Positions 53,958 to 63,154 are shown, counted from the stretch's first letter. The stretch is DNA of 64,000 nucleotides from Bacteroidia bacterium (GCA_021287165.1 JAJTAY010000010.1:1-64000); one strand, 5' to 3'. Notes: generated by a model not told the origin, from the letters alone. Program-made: numbers and translations.

Positions 53958-56201
53958 CTAAAAATACCAGCGATAGGTAGCCGAAAAATTGCGTCCGGGC
54001 ATGGGATATCCGCGGTCTTCGACGCGGGAAAGGTGATCGCGGTAGCTGGTATTCAGTGCGTTATCAAGCCTGAAACCAATCACGTGCCGGCCTGCTTTAC
54101 TCATTCTCAGGCCTCCGTGAAACCCCAGCAATGTGTAGCCAGCTGTCGCATCTTCGCCCGGTGCAATGCGGTTTTGTGTTGCAGCGGACTGCACCTTTGC
54201 ACCCGCCCACCAGCGTTCTTTGTTGTATTCGACCGTAGTTGAAACCCTGAATGGCGGTATCGAAGGCAGCGGCTGCCAGCTAAAAGGATCGGGACGCATT
54301 TTGCCATGCACATAATCGGCTACAATTGCCAGTTCCAGGCCCTTGGCAAGGCTGGTGCTGTATTGCATTTCTCCACCGGCCAGCCGCGCCTCCCTTCCCT
54401 GGTAGGTGAAAACGGGATAGCCCGATGCGGGATCGTTGTAGCCGGCAGGCTCGAAACTGATGAAATTGCGGAAATTATTGACAAAAAGCGCCAACTCGGC
54501 CTTGTGCACCTTACGTTCCAAGCGGATGAACATATCGCCACCATGACCTACCTCATCCTGAAGTTCTGGTTTGCCAATTTCATAGGTGCCGGCACCCAGA
54601 TGCTGGCCATGGGCAAATAGCTCGGTTACTGTTGGGTTGCGGTGAGAGCGTGCAAACTGTGCGCCGATCTCCCATCCCTGCATAGGACGGTGATTGAATC
54701 CAACCGAGCCGGTATAATTAACCCTGAAACGCTTATCTCCTGCATCCTGAAATACATCGTTTTTCAGTGCTGCAAGGTATTGAAGGTCGGTGCGCAGGCC
54801 CATCTGAAGCCTGAACTTATCCGAAAGCGGAATTTCCTGAAAGGTAAAAAGTCCGGTGTTGTAGCGGACCTCTCCGGGGGTGAAGGCTTCCGGACCATTA
54901 ATATCCATTTTCTTGAGCTGAAGGCTCATGCCTGCGGCCCCACGGTCGAAAAAGCTGAATGCCTTATGCTGCAGGGTAAGGGTTCCGTTCAGGCTGTTTT
55001 GATTGTAGGTAAGGCCCGTAAACTCATTATACGAGCCGGCAGGTGGACCGGTGATTTCAACTTCTTTTTGATTGAAATTCACCGTGTTGAAACGAATCTG
55101 ATAGCGATCGAGGAAGCCCTTAAGACTGCCATTCCAGCGGCCCTGTAAATTGATGCGTCTGGTTCGTATTTCCACGCTTTCTCCTTCGATGTCGATTTTG
55201 TCGGGTATTTCGTATCGCTGGTTGTTGGCCGAGAGGCTGATGCCGCCAATTCCGTATTTACCTTCGGAGGCCCATCCTGCCGATGCATCGAGGTTGTTCA
55301 TCTGGGTGCCGTTAAGTACCCCTTCGGGCGTGGTAATATTGCCGGCTTTACGGTAGGCAAATCGTGTGGTAAAGGCCTGATTACCTTTAGCAAAGGTGTA
55401 ACGCCCAAAGCCTGAGCCCATTTTGTTCATGCTGGCACCATGAAGAGCCAGCATGCCCCCACTGCTTCCACCCTGCTGATCGGGAATATCGGAGGTGAGC
55501 ACATTGACCACCCCGCCCAGGGCGCTTGGGCCGTAAAGCAGGCCTGCAGGACCACGAACAATCTCAATCCGGCTGGCTGCCAAAGGATCGAGGCTTATGG
55601 CATGGTCGGCCGAGGTTTCCGAAACATCGCCCATTCGCTCGCCGTTTTCGAGAATCAGCACACGATCGCCGCCCAGTCCACGTATCACCGGCCTGCCGGG
55701 CGCCGATCCCATACTGCGCATGGCCAGTCCGGCCTGTCCGTTGAGCATTTCGCCAAAGCTCACTTCCGATTTTCGTTGCAGCATTTCGCCCAGCAAAACG
55801 GCATCGGGCTGATAGCGAAAACCGCTGGCTGTCGGGTTTGCCGAAAGCACAACCTCTTGCAGCTCAACAGCTTCCGGTTCAAGCAAAATATTTACTTCTA
55901 CACTTTTACCAGCAATGGCCACAAAGTTCAGCTCTGCCTGTCTGTAACCAAGGGCCGAAACCAGGAGCGTTTGTTCGCCCGGGGGCAAATTGGTCAGAAA
56001 ATAGTGTCCTGTTGCATCGGTCGTGGTTCCTATTCTGGTGCCTTTCACGAGCATGTTTACAAAAGGCAGGTGCTCGCCCGTTTTGGCATCCAGCACATGC
56101 CCGTAAATGTTGGCATCCGAACGCGGGCGCTGCGGGGTTTCGGCAGCGTATAAAAACTGATGAATGCCTATGATGATAATAGCTATGTATCTCATGTTCA
56201 A
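53958..56201 (-). CDS. TonB-dependent receptor, probably for metal (ZnuD-like)
   Basis: A 747-residue outer-membrane receptor: signal peptide, a carboxypeptidase-regulatory-like domain (about 32-115, IYGHVLDAKTGEHLPFVNMLVKG), a plug domain with GRPVIRGLGGDRVLILENG and RIEIVRGPAGLLYGPSALGGVVNVLT, and a barrel ending in ...FSATYRWYF with terminal Phe. The plug motifs are of the siderophore/metal type and not the SusC type. Its operon partner is a His-rich membrane protein (63 bases upstream), the arrangement seen for zinc receptors. Zinc or another transition metal is thus the best guess. Met3 (56195) is an alternative start. Confidence 0.87.
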   Translation of the reverse strand: MNMRYIAIIIIGIHQFLYAAETPQRPRSDANIYGHVLDAKTGEHLPFVNMLVKGTRIGTTTDATGHYFLTNLPPGEQTLLVSALGYRQAELNFVAIAGKSVEVNILLEPEAVELQEVVLSANPTASGFRYQPDAVLLGEMLQRKSEVSFGEMLNGQAGLAMRSMGSAPGRPVIRGLGGDRVLILENGERMGDVSETSADHAISLDPLAASRIEIVRGPAGLLYGPSALGGVVNVLTSDIPDQQGGSSGGMLALHGASMNKMGSGFGRYTFAKGNQAFTTRFAYRKAGNITTPEGVLNGTQMNNLDASAGWASEGKYGIGGISLSANNQRYEIPDKIDIEGESVEIRTRRINLQGRWNGSLKGFLDRYQIRFNTVNFNQKEVEITGPPAGSYNEFTGLTYNQNSLNGTLTLQHKAFSFFDRGAAGMSLQLKKMDINGPEAFTPGEVRYNTGLFTFQEIPLSDKFRLQMGLRTDLQYLAALKNDVFQDAGDKRFRVNYTGSVGFNHRPMQGWEIGAQFARSHRNPTVTELFAHGQHLGAGTYEIGKPELQDEVGHGGDMFIRLERKVHKAELALFVNNFRNFISFEPAGYNDPASGYPVFTYQGREARLAGGEMQYSTSLAKGLELAIVADYVHGKMRPDPFSWQPLPSIPPFRVSTTVEYNKERWWAGAKVQSAATQNRIAPGEDATAGYTLLGFHGGLRMSKAGRHVIGFRLDNALNTSYRDHLSRVEDRGYPMPGRNFSATYRWYF

Positions 56202-56264
56202 TCAATAATAAGAAAATACATGACTGCAAATGCAGCCTTAGAAACCCTGGTTCCCGTTAGGGAA

Positions 56265-56636
56265 TTATTTGAACATGAGCGAAGGGGGAGCCCTGAGCGA
56301 GGGCAGATTGAGAAATGCGTCGGAAATTGCGCCCGCCGGCTTGAGAACCGGAAGAATAAATACTAAAAGAGACAGGCCAAAGACAAAAAGTATAAAATCG
56401 CTGACCGTGGCACTACCCGTGCTGAACTGCGAGAGAAAGCCCATTTGTGCACTGCTGTGCTGATGTGGTTGAATGGGGCTGCTGTGTTCAGCCTGAAAGG
56501 GATGGGCATGACCTACCAGATTTCCGTTGGGCAAACGGTGCCAGTGCCACCAGGCCGTCTGAGCATAAAAAAGCAATAGTACCGGCAAAGCTACCGGAAG
56601 CATCAACCATTTTCCTACTGTCCGAAAAATCCTCAT
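56265..56636 (-). CDS. Small His-rich membrane protein (putative metal binder)
   Basis: A 123-residue protein with an N-terminal hydrophobic segment, a histidine-rich middle loop (WWHWHRLPNG, GHAHPFQAEH, QPHQHSS) and a second transmembrane helix (about 78-98, FILFVFGLSLLVFILPVL). Eight or more histidines in about 35 residues suggest metal binding. It directly precedes the TonB receptor and likely helps metal uptake. A -7 box (TATTTTTG, minus strand, 56654-56661) lies just upstream. Confidence 0.7.
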   Translation of the reverse strand: MRIFRTVGKWLMLPVALPVLLLFYAQTAWWHWHRLPNGNLVGHAHPFQAEHSSPIQPHQHSSAQMGFLSQFSTGSATVSDFILFVFGLSLLVFILPVLKPAGAISDAFLNLPSLRAPPSLMFK

Positions 56637-56653
56637 ATCGGTTTCAGCAGAGG

Positions 56654-56693
56654 CAAAAATAAGATTAGGGATTAAAGGTCTGGGTTAATTAAC
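56654..56693 (-). promoter_or_regulatory. Promoter box and palindrome upstream of the metal-uptake pair
   Basis: On the minus strand TATTTTTG (56654-56661) is an exact -7 box. GTTAATTAAC (56684-56693) is a perfect 10-base palindrome about 22 bases upstream of it, a fitting place for a metal-responsive repressor. Confidence 0.4.
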
Positions 56694-56792
56694 TTTTTTT
56701 ACGTCCTTGCTGCCAGCTATAGGTTCCAGGCTTAGTGCTTGACGCCATAATGCCCGATTGACTACCTTTACATTTATTTTAAAACGAATACA

Positions 56793-58433
56793 ATGAGTGC
56801 TGAAAAGTTTTCCGTCACCGGAAATATTGTTGATGTTGTTAATGGTCGTGTTTATTCTGGTGTTGTAACCGTCGAAGGCAGCAGAATAGTTTCAATAGTG
56901 GAGAACCCGACAGTGGACGGCCCGTTTATTTTGCCCGGACTGGTGGATGCCCATGTGCATATCGAAAGTTCGATGCTTGTGCCTTCGGAGTTTGCGCGCA
57001 TTGCTGTTACGCATGGCACCGTAGCCACGGTTTCCGACCCGCACGAAATTGCCAATGTGCTTGGTGCAGAGGGAGTTGAGTTTATGATCGAAAACGGAAA
57101 GCAGGTGCCTTTCCGATTTTTCTTTGGTGCACCCAGCTGCGTGCCTGCCACTGGATTCGAGACCTCGGGGGCTGAGTTGGGCGTAGAGACAATGGAGGCG
57201 CTTTTGGCCCGACCCGAAATCCACTACATGGCCGAGATGATGAACTGGCCCGGGGTGATATTTGGCGATCCCATGGTGCATGCCAAGCTGGAGGTGGCTC
57301 GTAAATACGGCAAACCCGTTGACGGCCACGCCCCCGGACTCACCGGCGAACAGGCACGCAAATATGCCGAAGCGGGCATAAGCACCGATCACGAATGTTT
57401 TGATCTCGACGAAGCCCGCGAAAAGCTCAGGTTGGGCATGAAAGTCCTTATACGCGAAGGCTCGGCTGCCCGTAACTTCGACGACCTGTTACCGCTCATA
57501 AAAGAGTTTCCTGACCAGATCATGTTTTGCAGCGACGATAAACACCCCGACGACCTGGTGGAAGGACACATCAATTCGCTGGTCAAACGCGCAATTGCGG
57601 CAGGATATGATCCCATTAGGGTGTTGCGCTGCTGCACAAAAAATCCTGTGGAACACTACAACCTTGGGCTTGGATTACTAAGACCCGGTGATCCAGCCGA
57701 CTTTATCGTGGTGGACAATCTGAGCGACTTCAATATCTTGAAAACATACATAGGAGGCACCGCTGTTGCTGAAAATGGTAAAGGCCTGATCAATAGCGTT
57801 AAAACAAATCCGGTCAATCGGTTTTCGGTGATCGACATTCAGCCTGGGCACCTTAAAGTGAAAGATTTGGGAAAACCCGTGAAAATCATCAAAGCTATTG
57901 AAGGACAGCTGATCACCGAAACCATCATCGGACGACCGCACTCGGTGGATGGATATCTTGAAAGCGATACGGCACAGGACTTCCTGAAAATGCTGGTGCT
58001 CAATCGCTTCGAACCTGCACCTCCGGCTATTGGGTTTATTCACGGGCTTGGGTTGAAAAAGGGCGCACTTGCTTCAACAGTGGCGCACGACAGTCACAAC
58101 ATCATAGCCTGCGGCACCAATGATGCGGATATACTCGAAGCCATCCGATTGCTCAGGCAGAGCAGAGGAGGCATTGTGGCTGTGGATGGTAAAGAACACG
58201 TTTTTGTACCGCTGCCCGTGGCCGGACTCATGTCGGATGCCGACGGCCACGAGGTGGCCCTCACTTACGAAAAAGCCAATTCCTTTGCTGCAAAGCTCGG
58301 AAGCAGCATGGCAGCACCCTTTATGACGCTGTCGTTTATGGCGCTGCTGGTTATTCCACAGTTAAAACTCAGCGACAAAGGACTTTTCGATGGTGAAAAA
58401 TTCGAATTCACAACGCTGGAAGCCGAGGTTTAA
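56793..58433 (+). CDS. ade: Adenine deaminase
   Basis: A 546-residue amidohydrolase of the bacterial adenine deaminase family. GPFILPGLVDAHVHIESSM holds the first metal histidines; THGTVATVSDPHEIANVLG, VDGHAPGL, ISTDHECFD and FCSDDKHPDDLV supply others. The C-terminal domain (GVSTVAHDSHN-type, here LASTVAHDSHNIIACGT) is the family's usual one. It converts adenine to hypoxanthine in purine salvage. Start and length are standard. Confidence 0.94.
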   Translation: MSAEKFSVTGNIVDVVNGRVYSGVVTVEGSRIVSIVENPTVDGPFILPGLVDAHVHIESSMLVPSEFARIAVTHGTVATVSDPHEIANVLGAEGVEFMIENGKQVPFRFFFGAPSCVPATGFETSGAELGVETMEALLARPEIHYMAEMMNWPGVIFGDPMVHAKLEVARKYGKPVDGHAPGLTGEQARKYAEAGISTDHECFDLDEAREKLRLGMKVLIREGSAARNFDDLLPLIKEFPDQIMFCSDDKHPDDLVEGHINSLVKRAIAAGYDPIRVLRCCTKNPVEHYNLGLGLLRPGDPADFIVVDNLSDFNILKTYIGGTAVAENGKGLINSVKTNPVNRFSVIDIQPGHLKVKDLGKPVKIIKAIEGQLITETIIGRPHSVDGYLESDTAQDFLKMLVLNRFEPAPPAIGFIHGLGLKKGALASTVAHDSHNIIACGTNDADILEAIRLLRQSRGGIVAVDGKEHVFVPLPVAGLMSDADGHEVALTYEKANSFAAKLGSSMAAPFMTLSFMALLVIPQLKLSDKGLFDGEKFEFTTLEAEV

Positions 58434-58557
58434 TCTATTTCTATCATTTCATTGCGGTCGCGAAAGTTGAAGATTTAGCGCTGCACCATCCAGAATTCGC
58501 CTAAAGCCTAATTTAGAAGTCATCTGAATTAGAATCATATCGCTATTTTAACATGTT

Positions 58558-58593
58558 TTACTGTTTATTTATTAACAGTAAGCTTTACTTTTG
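58558..58593 (+). promoter_or_regulatory. Promoter and palindromic operator of the ArsR gene
   Basis: TTACTGTT (58558-58565) and AACAGTAA (58574-58581) are perfect 8-base inverted arms separated by 8 bases; TACTTTTG, an exact -7 box, follows at 58586-58593. The arrangement between -33 and -7 fits an autorepressed operator. Confidence 0.6.
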
Positions 58594-58611
58594 CATCGAA
58601 AGAGGCTTAAA

Positions 58612-58950
58612 ATGGAAAACCTTGAACTGAACGTATATAAGCTTGAGCAGCTTTCATCGAGGCTGAAGGCATTGGCACATCCTGTACGCATTGCCATCAT
58701 CGAAATGCTGACTGCTGTTCCACAAATGAGTGTAACGGAAATATACAGCCGGCTCGAAATAGAGCAGGCATCGGCTTCGCATCATCTTAACATCATGAAA
58801 AACAAGGGAATACTTGTGGCAAGACGCGAAGGCAAGAAGATTTATTATTCACTCGTCAACGAGTCAATGTCCGATATTTTCCGCTGTTTGGGTAAATGCA
58901 AGGAGCCCGAGAAATCAAAATACAAGATGGCGGAGCGACGGACAGCCTGA
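58612..58950 (+). CDS. ArsR-family transcriptional regulator
   Basis: About 112 residues from the ATG at 58612; the frame from 58591 begins inside the -7 box and is excluded. It is a single winged helix: LKALAHPVRIAIIEML, then the recognition region VTEIYSRLEIEQASASHHL and the wing GILVARREGKKIYYSLV. The classic ELCVCDL metal site is absent; a C-terminal CLGKC may sense metal or redox state. It probably represses itself through the inverted repeat in its promoter. No obvious target gene is adjacent on the same strand. Confidence 0.85.
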   Translation: MENLELNVYKLEQLSSRLKALAHPVRIAIIEMLTAVPQMSVTEIYSRLEIEQASASHHLNIMKNKGILVARREGKKIYYSLVNESMSDIFRCLGKCKEPEKSKYKMAERRTA

Positions 58951-58956
58951 GGCGTT

Positions 58957-60723
58957 CTAAAATTTTATTGTCCAATCTTCTTCTATGTCCCAGTTGGGGC
59001 GCACATCCAGGTCTTTATCGAAATACGTAACCCACTCGGGCTGTTTGCGTTTTACCACGTCGCCCGTATCCCAGCGCAGGTTTAGGTTTCCATCGTGAAT
59101 TGCTTTTAGGCGGTACTTGCCTTGCCTTAGCATTTCGAAGTTATAGGTCCCTGCGGCTGTGATAGTCATTTCTCTTATGGCATCGTCCTTGGGATCAACA
59201 AGTTGGAGGATAAGCGGACTACGTGGAAGGTCAACAATGGTAATTTTTACATTGCCAAACTCTGCAGGCGGAGGAATTTTAAAAGCCAGTTCCGTTTTCT
59301 GATTTACTGTGCCATTGAGCCCGAAAAATACAGAATCGGGGATAATCATCCTTATGTTTTCGTCGGTGGCCGGAACCGGAGCAACAAGCTCATAGATTAG
59401 CCCGACCTTATCGAACTTTCTGAATTCCAACACATTGTAAAGCGTGTCCTTGTTTCTTACAAATACATTTGTGTCGCGCATGGCATAGTTTACTACAGGC
59501 TCGCTAAACCTCAGCTGAAATGTGGCACCTGGTTCGAGGCGCTGGCCCGAAGTGTTGGTAGTAATTTGCAGCTCGTTGGGTTTTTCGGCCTGGCCGCTGC
59601 GCCGGGTGGTTTGTTGACGGGGTTTTAGCGAGAGCCTGAGGCTGTCGGTAGGTTTATCGCCCTGCCACACCACCAATCTAAGACTGTCGGCTTTGCCATC
59701 GCGGAAATACCAGATCAGGGTGTCGCCTTTGGCGCTTGCCGTTTCAATGAGTCCGAAACCCTCTGGCAAGCTGTCAAGTGGTTTGATGCTGATGTTGCGT
59801 GCCGGATAGCGGAAGGCAAAGCGTAGCAGACCGTTTCGCGGAACATCGGCCCTTAGTAGTTTCTGTGTTGAGTCTACCTCGCCAAACATGCGTAATTGCT
59901 TGAGCGGCATGGAGGCGTAGTAGAGGCTGTCCACAATGCGCTTTTGTTTGAGCCTGCCAGCAGCTGAGGTAACAGTATCGGCGGCGGTATCGGCTACCGG
60001 CCTTCCTTTAAAGACTGGGAAAACGATGCTGTCGGCAAAGGCTATTCCCTCGCTGCCCTTGTCGTAGAGCAGGTTATTGTTTTTGTCTTCGATGGCAAAA
60101 AGGTGGTAAGGCTCGTTGCGCAGATTGGTAAACCTGAAACGTCCTTGCTTGTCGCTGCGCGCAACATAATAAGGTTTCACCTTGAAAGGCAACGAATCTA
60201 AAGGCATGGTGTCGGGCTGCATGCGATAGAGCATTACAAACACGCCCTCAGCAGGTTTGCGGTTGAAAGCCAGCTCCACGGTGCCGGCCAGAGACATGCT
60301 GTCGAGCACCGGCCCGGTAGAAAACACGAAGTTGAAGCCTTCGATGGGGTTGTTTTCGGTTAGGTCAACAATGGCATTGCCAAAGAAAAGGGTGTAAGTA
60401 GTTTCGTCGAAAAGGTCTTCGTGAAACCTCACCTGCACACTTTTACCTTTGATACGGTATTCCGGCTTTGTGGGCGGGGCCGGAGATATGAGCGACTGCT
60501 GATTAATTTTTTCAAGCCTCACAAATTCATCAAAAGTGATGGATACCGTTCGCCCTTTGAAATTTACTGCACCGTTCTCGGGTGTGGAATGAACCACCTG
60601 GGGCGGGGTAAAGTCCTTCTCGCCACCCAGCGGCATTACTGGGTTGGCACAACGAAAGGCCGCCAGCAATATGCCGGCCAGCACGACTATTTGAAAAAAT
60701 GCTGCAAAGTGGCGCCGAATCAT
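58957..60723 (-). CDS. Ig-like-domain (Big_5/SbsA type) lipoprotein
   Basis: A 588-residue lipoprotein (signal ending AAFRCANP). The first domain (about 38-140) begins PPQVVHSTPENGAVN and has FDEFVRL, as in SbsA Ig-like domains, then comes a carboxypeptidase-regulatory-like region (LAGTVELAFNRKPAEGVFVMLY) and further beta-sandwich segments. Such proteins are common in Bacteroidota envelopes with no known function. It lies downstream of the deacetylase gene on the same strand, 34 bases away. Confidence 0.75.
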   Translation of the reverse strand: MIRRHFAAFFQIVVLAGILLAAFRCANPVMPLGGEKDFTPPQVVHSTPENGAVNFKGRTVSITFDEFVRLEKINQQSLISPAPPTKPEYRIKGKSVQVRFHEDLFDETTYTLFFGNAIVDLTENNPIEGFNFVFSTGPVLDSMSLAGTVELAFNRKPAEGVFVMLYRMQPDTMPLDSLPFKVKPYYVARSDKQGRFRFTNLRNEPYHLFAIEDKNNNLLYDKGSEGIAFADSIVFPVFKGRPVADTAADTVTSAAGRLKQKRIVDSLYYASMPLKQLRMFGEVDSTQKLLRADVPRNGLLRFAFRYPARNISIKPLDSLPEGFGLIETASAKGDTLIWYFRDGKADSLRLVVWQGDKPTDSLRLSLKPRQQTTRRSGQAEKPNELQITTNTSGQRLEPGATFQLRFSEPVVNYAMRDTNVFVRNKDTLYNVLEFRKFDKVGLIYELVAPVPATDENIRMIIPDSVFFGLNGTVNQKTELAFKIPPPAEFGNVKITIVDLPRSPLILQLVDPKDDAIREMTITAAGTYNFEMLRQGKYRLKAIHDGNLNLRWDTGDVVKRKQPEWVTYFDKDLDVRPNWDIEEDWTIKF

Positions 60724-60757
60724 TAGGCAAAGATGGGAAATTCTGACTTAAGGTGAT

Positions 60758-61372
60758 TTAATCGTCGAGCCGGCAAAAACGGTAGCCGAGTTTCGCGAAG
60801 TGCTCGAGCGTGTGCTCCAGAGCGTAAAACAAACGGGGCGCAGCCTTTTTGCTGTCGTGAAACACCACGATATTGCCATCGGCTGCATTGTGCAAAACCA
60901 ACCGCAGACACTCCTCCTTATCCATGTCCTTGTCAAAATCGTAGCTCAGTACCGACCACATTACAATATTGAAATCCTTGCGCAGCGAATGGATCTGGGC
61001 AGGAGTGATTCGCCCGTATGGAGGGCGAAACCAGGGCGACTGAACTTTTTCGTGGCATTTGTGCACATTGTGAAAGTATTTGTCGAGCGGGGTTTTCCAG
61101 CCGTTGAGGTGATTGTAGGAATGATTGCCCGGCAAATGACCGCGTTGTTTCATATCATCAAATACCTCAGGATATTTCTCCACGTTTTCGCCTACGCAAA
61201 AAAAAGAGGCCTTTGCTTTGTAGTGGTCAAGCATTTCGAGCACGGCAGGAGTAATTTCAGGCTCCGGGCCATCGTCGAAAGTAAGGTAAAGCTTTTTCAT
61301 CCCGGCAGGCTTATGCCAAAGCAGACCTGGCACAAACAAGCGCAGAAAAGCGGGAACGGTTGCACTCTTCAT
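60758..61372 (-). CDS. Polysaccharide deacetylase (NodB-type)
   Basis: A 204-residue NodB-homology protein: catalytic/metal motif LTFDDGPEPE, metal histidines in HSYNH, and RPPYGRIT; the C-terminal catalytic histidine is in VVFHDSKKA. It removes acetyl groups from N-acetylated glycans or peptidoglycan. There is no clear signal peptide. The ATG at 61372 fits the usual N-terminus (VPAFLRLFVPGLLWHKP), though a -7 box (TAAATTTG, minus, 61377-61384) ends only 4 bases before it, so either the mRNA is leaderless or translation starts at Met25 (61300). Confidence 0.88.
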   Translation of the reverse strand: MKSATVPAFLRLFVPGLLWHKPAGMKKLYLTFDDGPEPEITPAVLEMLDHYKAKASFFCVGENVEKYPEVFDDMKQRGHLPGNHSYNHLNGWKTPLDKYFHNVHKCHEKVQSPWFRPPYGRITPAQIHSLRKDFNIVMWSVLSYDFDKDMDKEECLRLVLHNAADGNIVVFHDSKKAAPRLFYALEHTLEHFAKLGYRFCRLDD

Positions 61373-61376
61373 ACCG

Positions 61377-61428
61377 CAAATTTAGCCTTGTGGCAAACAA
61401 CAGTGCCTCAAACGAATGATTAAATTTG
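61377..61428. promoter_or_regulatory. Divergent -7 boxes of deacetylase and gpmA
   Basis: CAAATTTA (61377-61384) is TAAATTTG on the minus strand; TAAATTTG at 61421-61428 is on the plus strand, giving gpmA a leader of about 40 bases. Both match TAnnTTTG exactly; -33 elements are not clear. Confidence 0.4.
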
Positions 61429-61476
61429 CTAAAAATACATAACACACCATTGGTTAATTTCTAAAAACTCAAATGT

Positions 61477-62223
61477 ATGAAACGACTTGTGTTGATGCGT
61501 CATGGCGAAAGCACATGGAACAAGCTCAATGTATTTACCGGCTGGACTGATGTTCCGCTATCGGAACAAGGTGTCGAAGAGGCTCGCAAAGGCGGAAAAA
61601 CGCTCAAAGAGCATGGTTTCCGGCCAAAACTTGCCTATACTTCATATTTGTCAAGAGCCATTAAGACTCTTTGGCTGGCACTTGAGGAGATGGATATGAT
61701 GTATATACCGGAAATAAAATCGTGGCGACTGAACGAAAAACACTACGGTGAGTTGCAGGGCCTGAACAAAGCCGAGACAGCTGCAAAATTTGGCAACGAA
61801 CAGGTATTGCTCTGGCGACGCAGCTTCGACGTACCACCGGCGCCCCTGACTGAGGACGATCCGCGTAATCCCCGCCATGATCCCCGATATGCCGACGTTG
61901 ATCCGTCCGTGCTCCCACTCACAGAATCGCTCAAAGATGTCATTGAGCGTATGATGCCTTTGTGGGAAAACGATATCAAACCCTCGCTCGCAAAGCATGG
62001 CGAAATCCTCGTGTCGGCCCATGGCAACAGCCTTCGTGCGCTGATCATGCACCTCAAAAATATGAGCGAAGAAGAAATTATCGCCTTCAACATGCCCACA
62101 GGTATTCCGTATGTGTTTGAATTTGACGATGATATAAATCTCGTTAAAGATTACTTCCTGGGCGATCCCGAAGAAATCAAAAAGCTGATGGAAGCCGTGG
62201 CTAATCAGGGCAAGGCAAAATAA
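61477..62223 (+). CDS. gpmA: 2,3-bisphosphoglycerate-dependent phosphoglycerate mutase
   Basis: A 248-residue histidine phosphatase: [12 protein letters not shown] with the phospho-histidine, [25 protein letters not shown] and [11 protein letters not shown] with the second histidine. It interconverts 3- and 2-phosphoglycerate in glycolysis. Length and motifs are complete. A terminator hairpin follows 23 bases after the stop. Confidence 0.96.
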   Translation: MKRLVLMRHGESTWNKLNVFTGWTDVPLSEQGVEEARKGGKTLKEHGFRPKLAYTSYLSRAIKTLWLALEEMDMMYIPEIKSWRLNEKHYGELQGLNKAETAAKFGNEQVLLWRRSFDVPPAPLTEDDPRNPRHDPRYADVDPSVLPLTESLKDVIERMMPLWENDIKPSLAKHGEILVSAHGNSLRALIMHLKNMSEEEIIAFNMPTGIPYVFEFDDDINLVKDYFLGDPEEIKKLMEAVANQGKAK

Positions 62224-62246
62224 ATTTCTGCAAAAACATGCTTTTG

Positions 62247-62284
62247 AGGGGTTGAAGCCATCGCTTCGACCCCTTATTTTTTGA
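62247..62284 (+). terminator. Terminator after gpmA
   Basis: AGGGGTTGAAGC (62247-62258) pairs with GCTTCGACCCCT (62263-62274) around a CATC loop with one G-T wobble, then TTATTTTTT. Confidence 0.85.
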
Positions 62285-62344
62285 CCGATAATGCCATAAT
62301 TGACTGCAAATTGATAATTTCGGCCTTCAGTTTTCTTCAATTCA

Positions 62345-63064
62345 ATGAGCCAACGCCGCTGGGTAATCCCCGATATTCATGGTTGCAGCAAGACCCTCAG
62401 GGCGCTCATCGGGCAGCAAATCAAGCCCGGAGCCCATGACGAATTGTGGTTTCTGGGCGACTATATCGACCGCGGCCCCGACAGCAAAGGCGTGATCGAC
62501 TACCTTATGGAGTTGGAAAACAAAGAAATAAATCTTAAACTACTGTTGGGTAACCACGAAGACTACTGCATTAAGGCCTGGGAGAAGGACCGCAACGCCA
62601 AACGATTTCTGGGTTTGCGTTTCAAATCCAAAATTCAGAAAATCTGGGAGCTGCACGGCGGCCTGCAGACTCTGGAAAGTTTTGGCGTTGAATTTGCCGG
62701 CGATATTCCTGAAAAGTATATCGAATGGATGCGTAAACTGCGCTACTATGCCGAGCTGGAAGATTACATCATCGTACATGCAGGTTTGAACTTTGCCATC
62801 GACGACCCGCTCACCGATCAGTTTGCGATGCTTTGGACCAAAGATTTTAAGGTTAATCCGGCTAAAATCAGGTATAAAAAAGTAATTCATGGTCACACCC
62901 CGGTTGACCTGGAGTTTATGGACCATGTAATCCGAAGCCGGCAATATCATTTTATTGACCTCGACAATGGCGTTTACATCCCCAACAGACCGGGTTACGG
63001 CAACCTTACCGCCTTCGAACTTAATACTGGTCAGCTGCTGGTGCAGCCGAACATTGATTTTTAG
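62345..63064 (+). CDS. Metallophosphoesterase (PPP-type Ser/Thr phosphatase or ApaH-like)
   Basis: A 239-residue calcineurin-fold phosphatase: VIPDIHGC (D and H metal ligands), FLGDYIDRGPDS, LLGNHEDYC, IIVHAGLN and VIHGHTPV. These motifs are shared by bacterial protein phosphatases of the PrpA type and diadenosine tetraphosphatases, so the substrate is open. No signal peptide. Downstream lie two palindromic repeats. Confidence 0.9.
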   Translation: MSQRRWVIPDIHGCSKTLRALIGQQIKPGAHDELWFLGDYIDRGPDSKGVIDYLMELENKEINLKLLLGNHEDYCIKAWEKDRNAKRFLGLRFKSKIQKIWELHGGLQTLESFGVEFAGDIPEKYIEWMRKLRYYAELEDYIIVHAGLNFAIDDPLTDQFAMLWTKDFKVNPAKIRYKKVIHGHTPVDLEFMDHVIRSRQYHFIDLDNGVYIPNRPGYGNLTAFELNTGQLLVQPNIDF

Positions 63065-63088
63065 CAATAAATTTTGTTGGTTTATTAG

Positions 63089-63154
63089 GCGTAGTCTGCA
63101 AACTACGCCACGCGACAATGAATTAAATGTTGTTAGTCGTAGTCTGCAGACTAC
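63089..63154. repeat. REP-like palindromic repeats (two copies)
   Basis: GCGTAGT-n6-ACTACGC (63089-63108) and the perfect 16-base palindrome GTAGTCTGCAGACTAC (63139-63154) share GTAGTCTGCA. A third degenerate piece (GCAGACTATGAC, about 63186-63197) is inverted. They lie between convergent genes and could act as a terminator or a dispersed REP element. Confidence 0.65.

Noticed and set aside
53958..56201. TonB receptor as the missing SusC for the glucan locus
   Set aside because: It lacks SusC features, has no SusD neighbour, is over 30 kb away and pairs with a His-rich protein.
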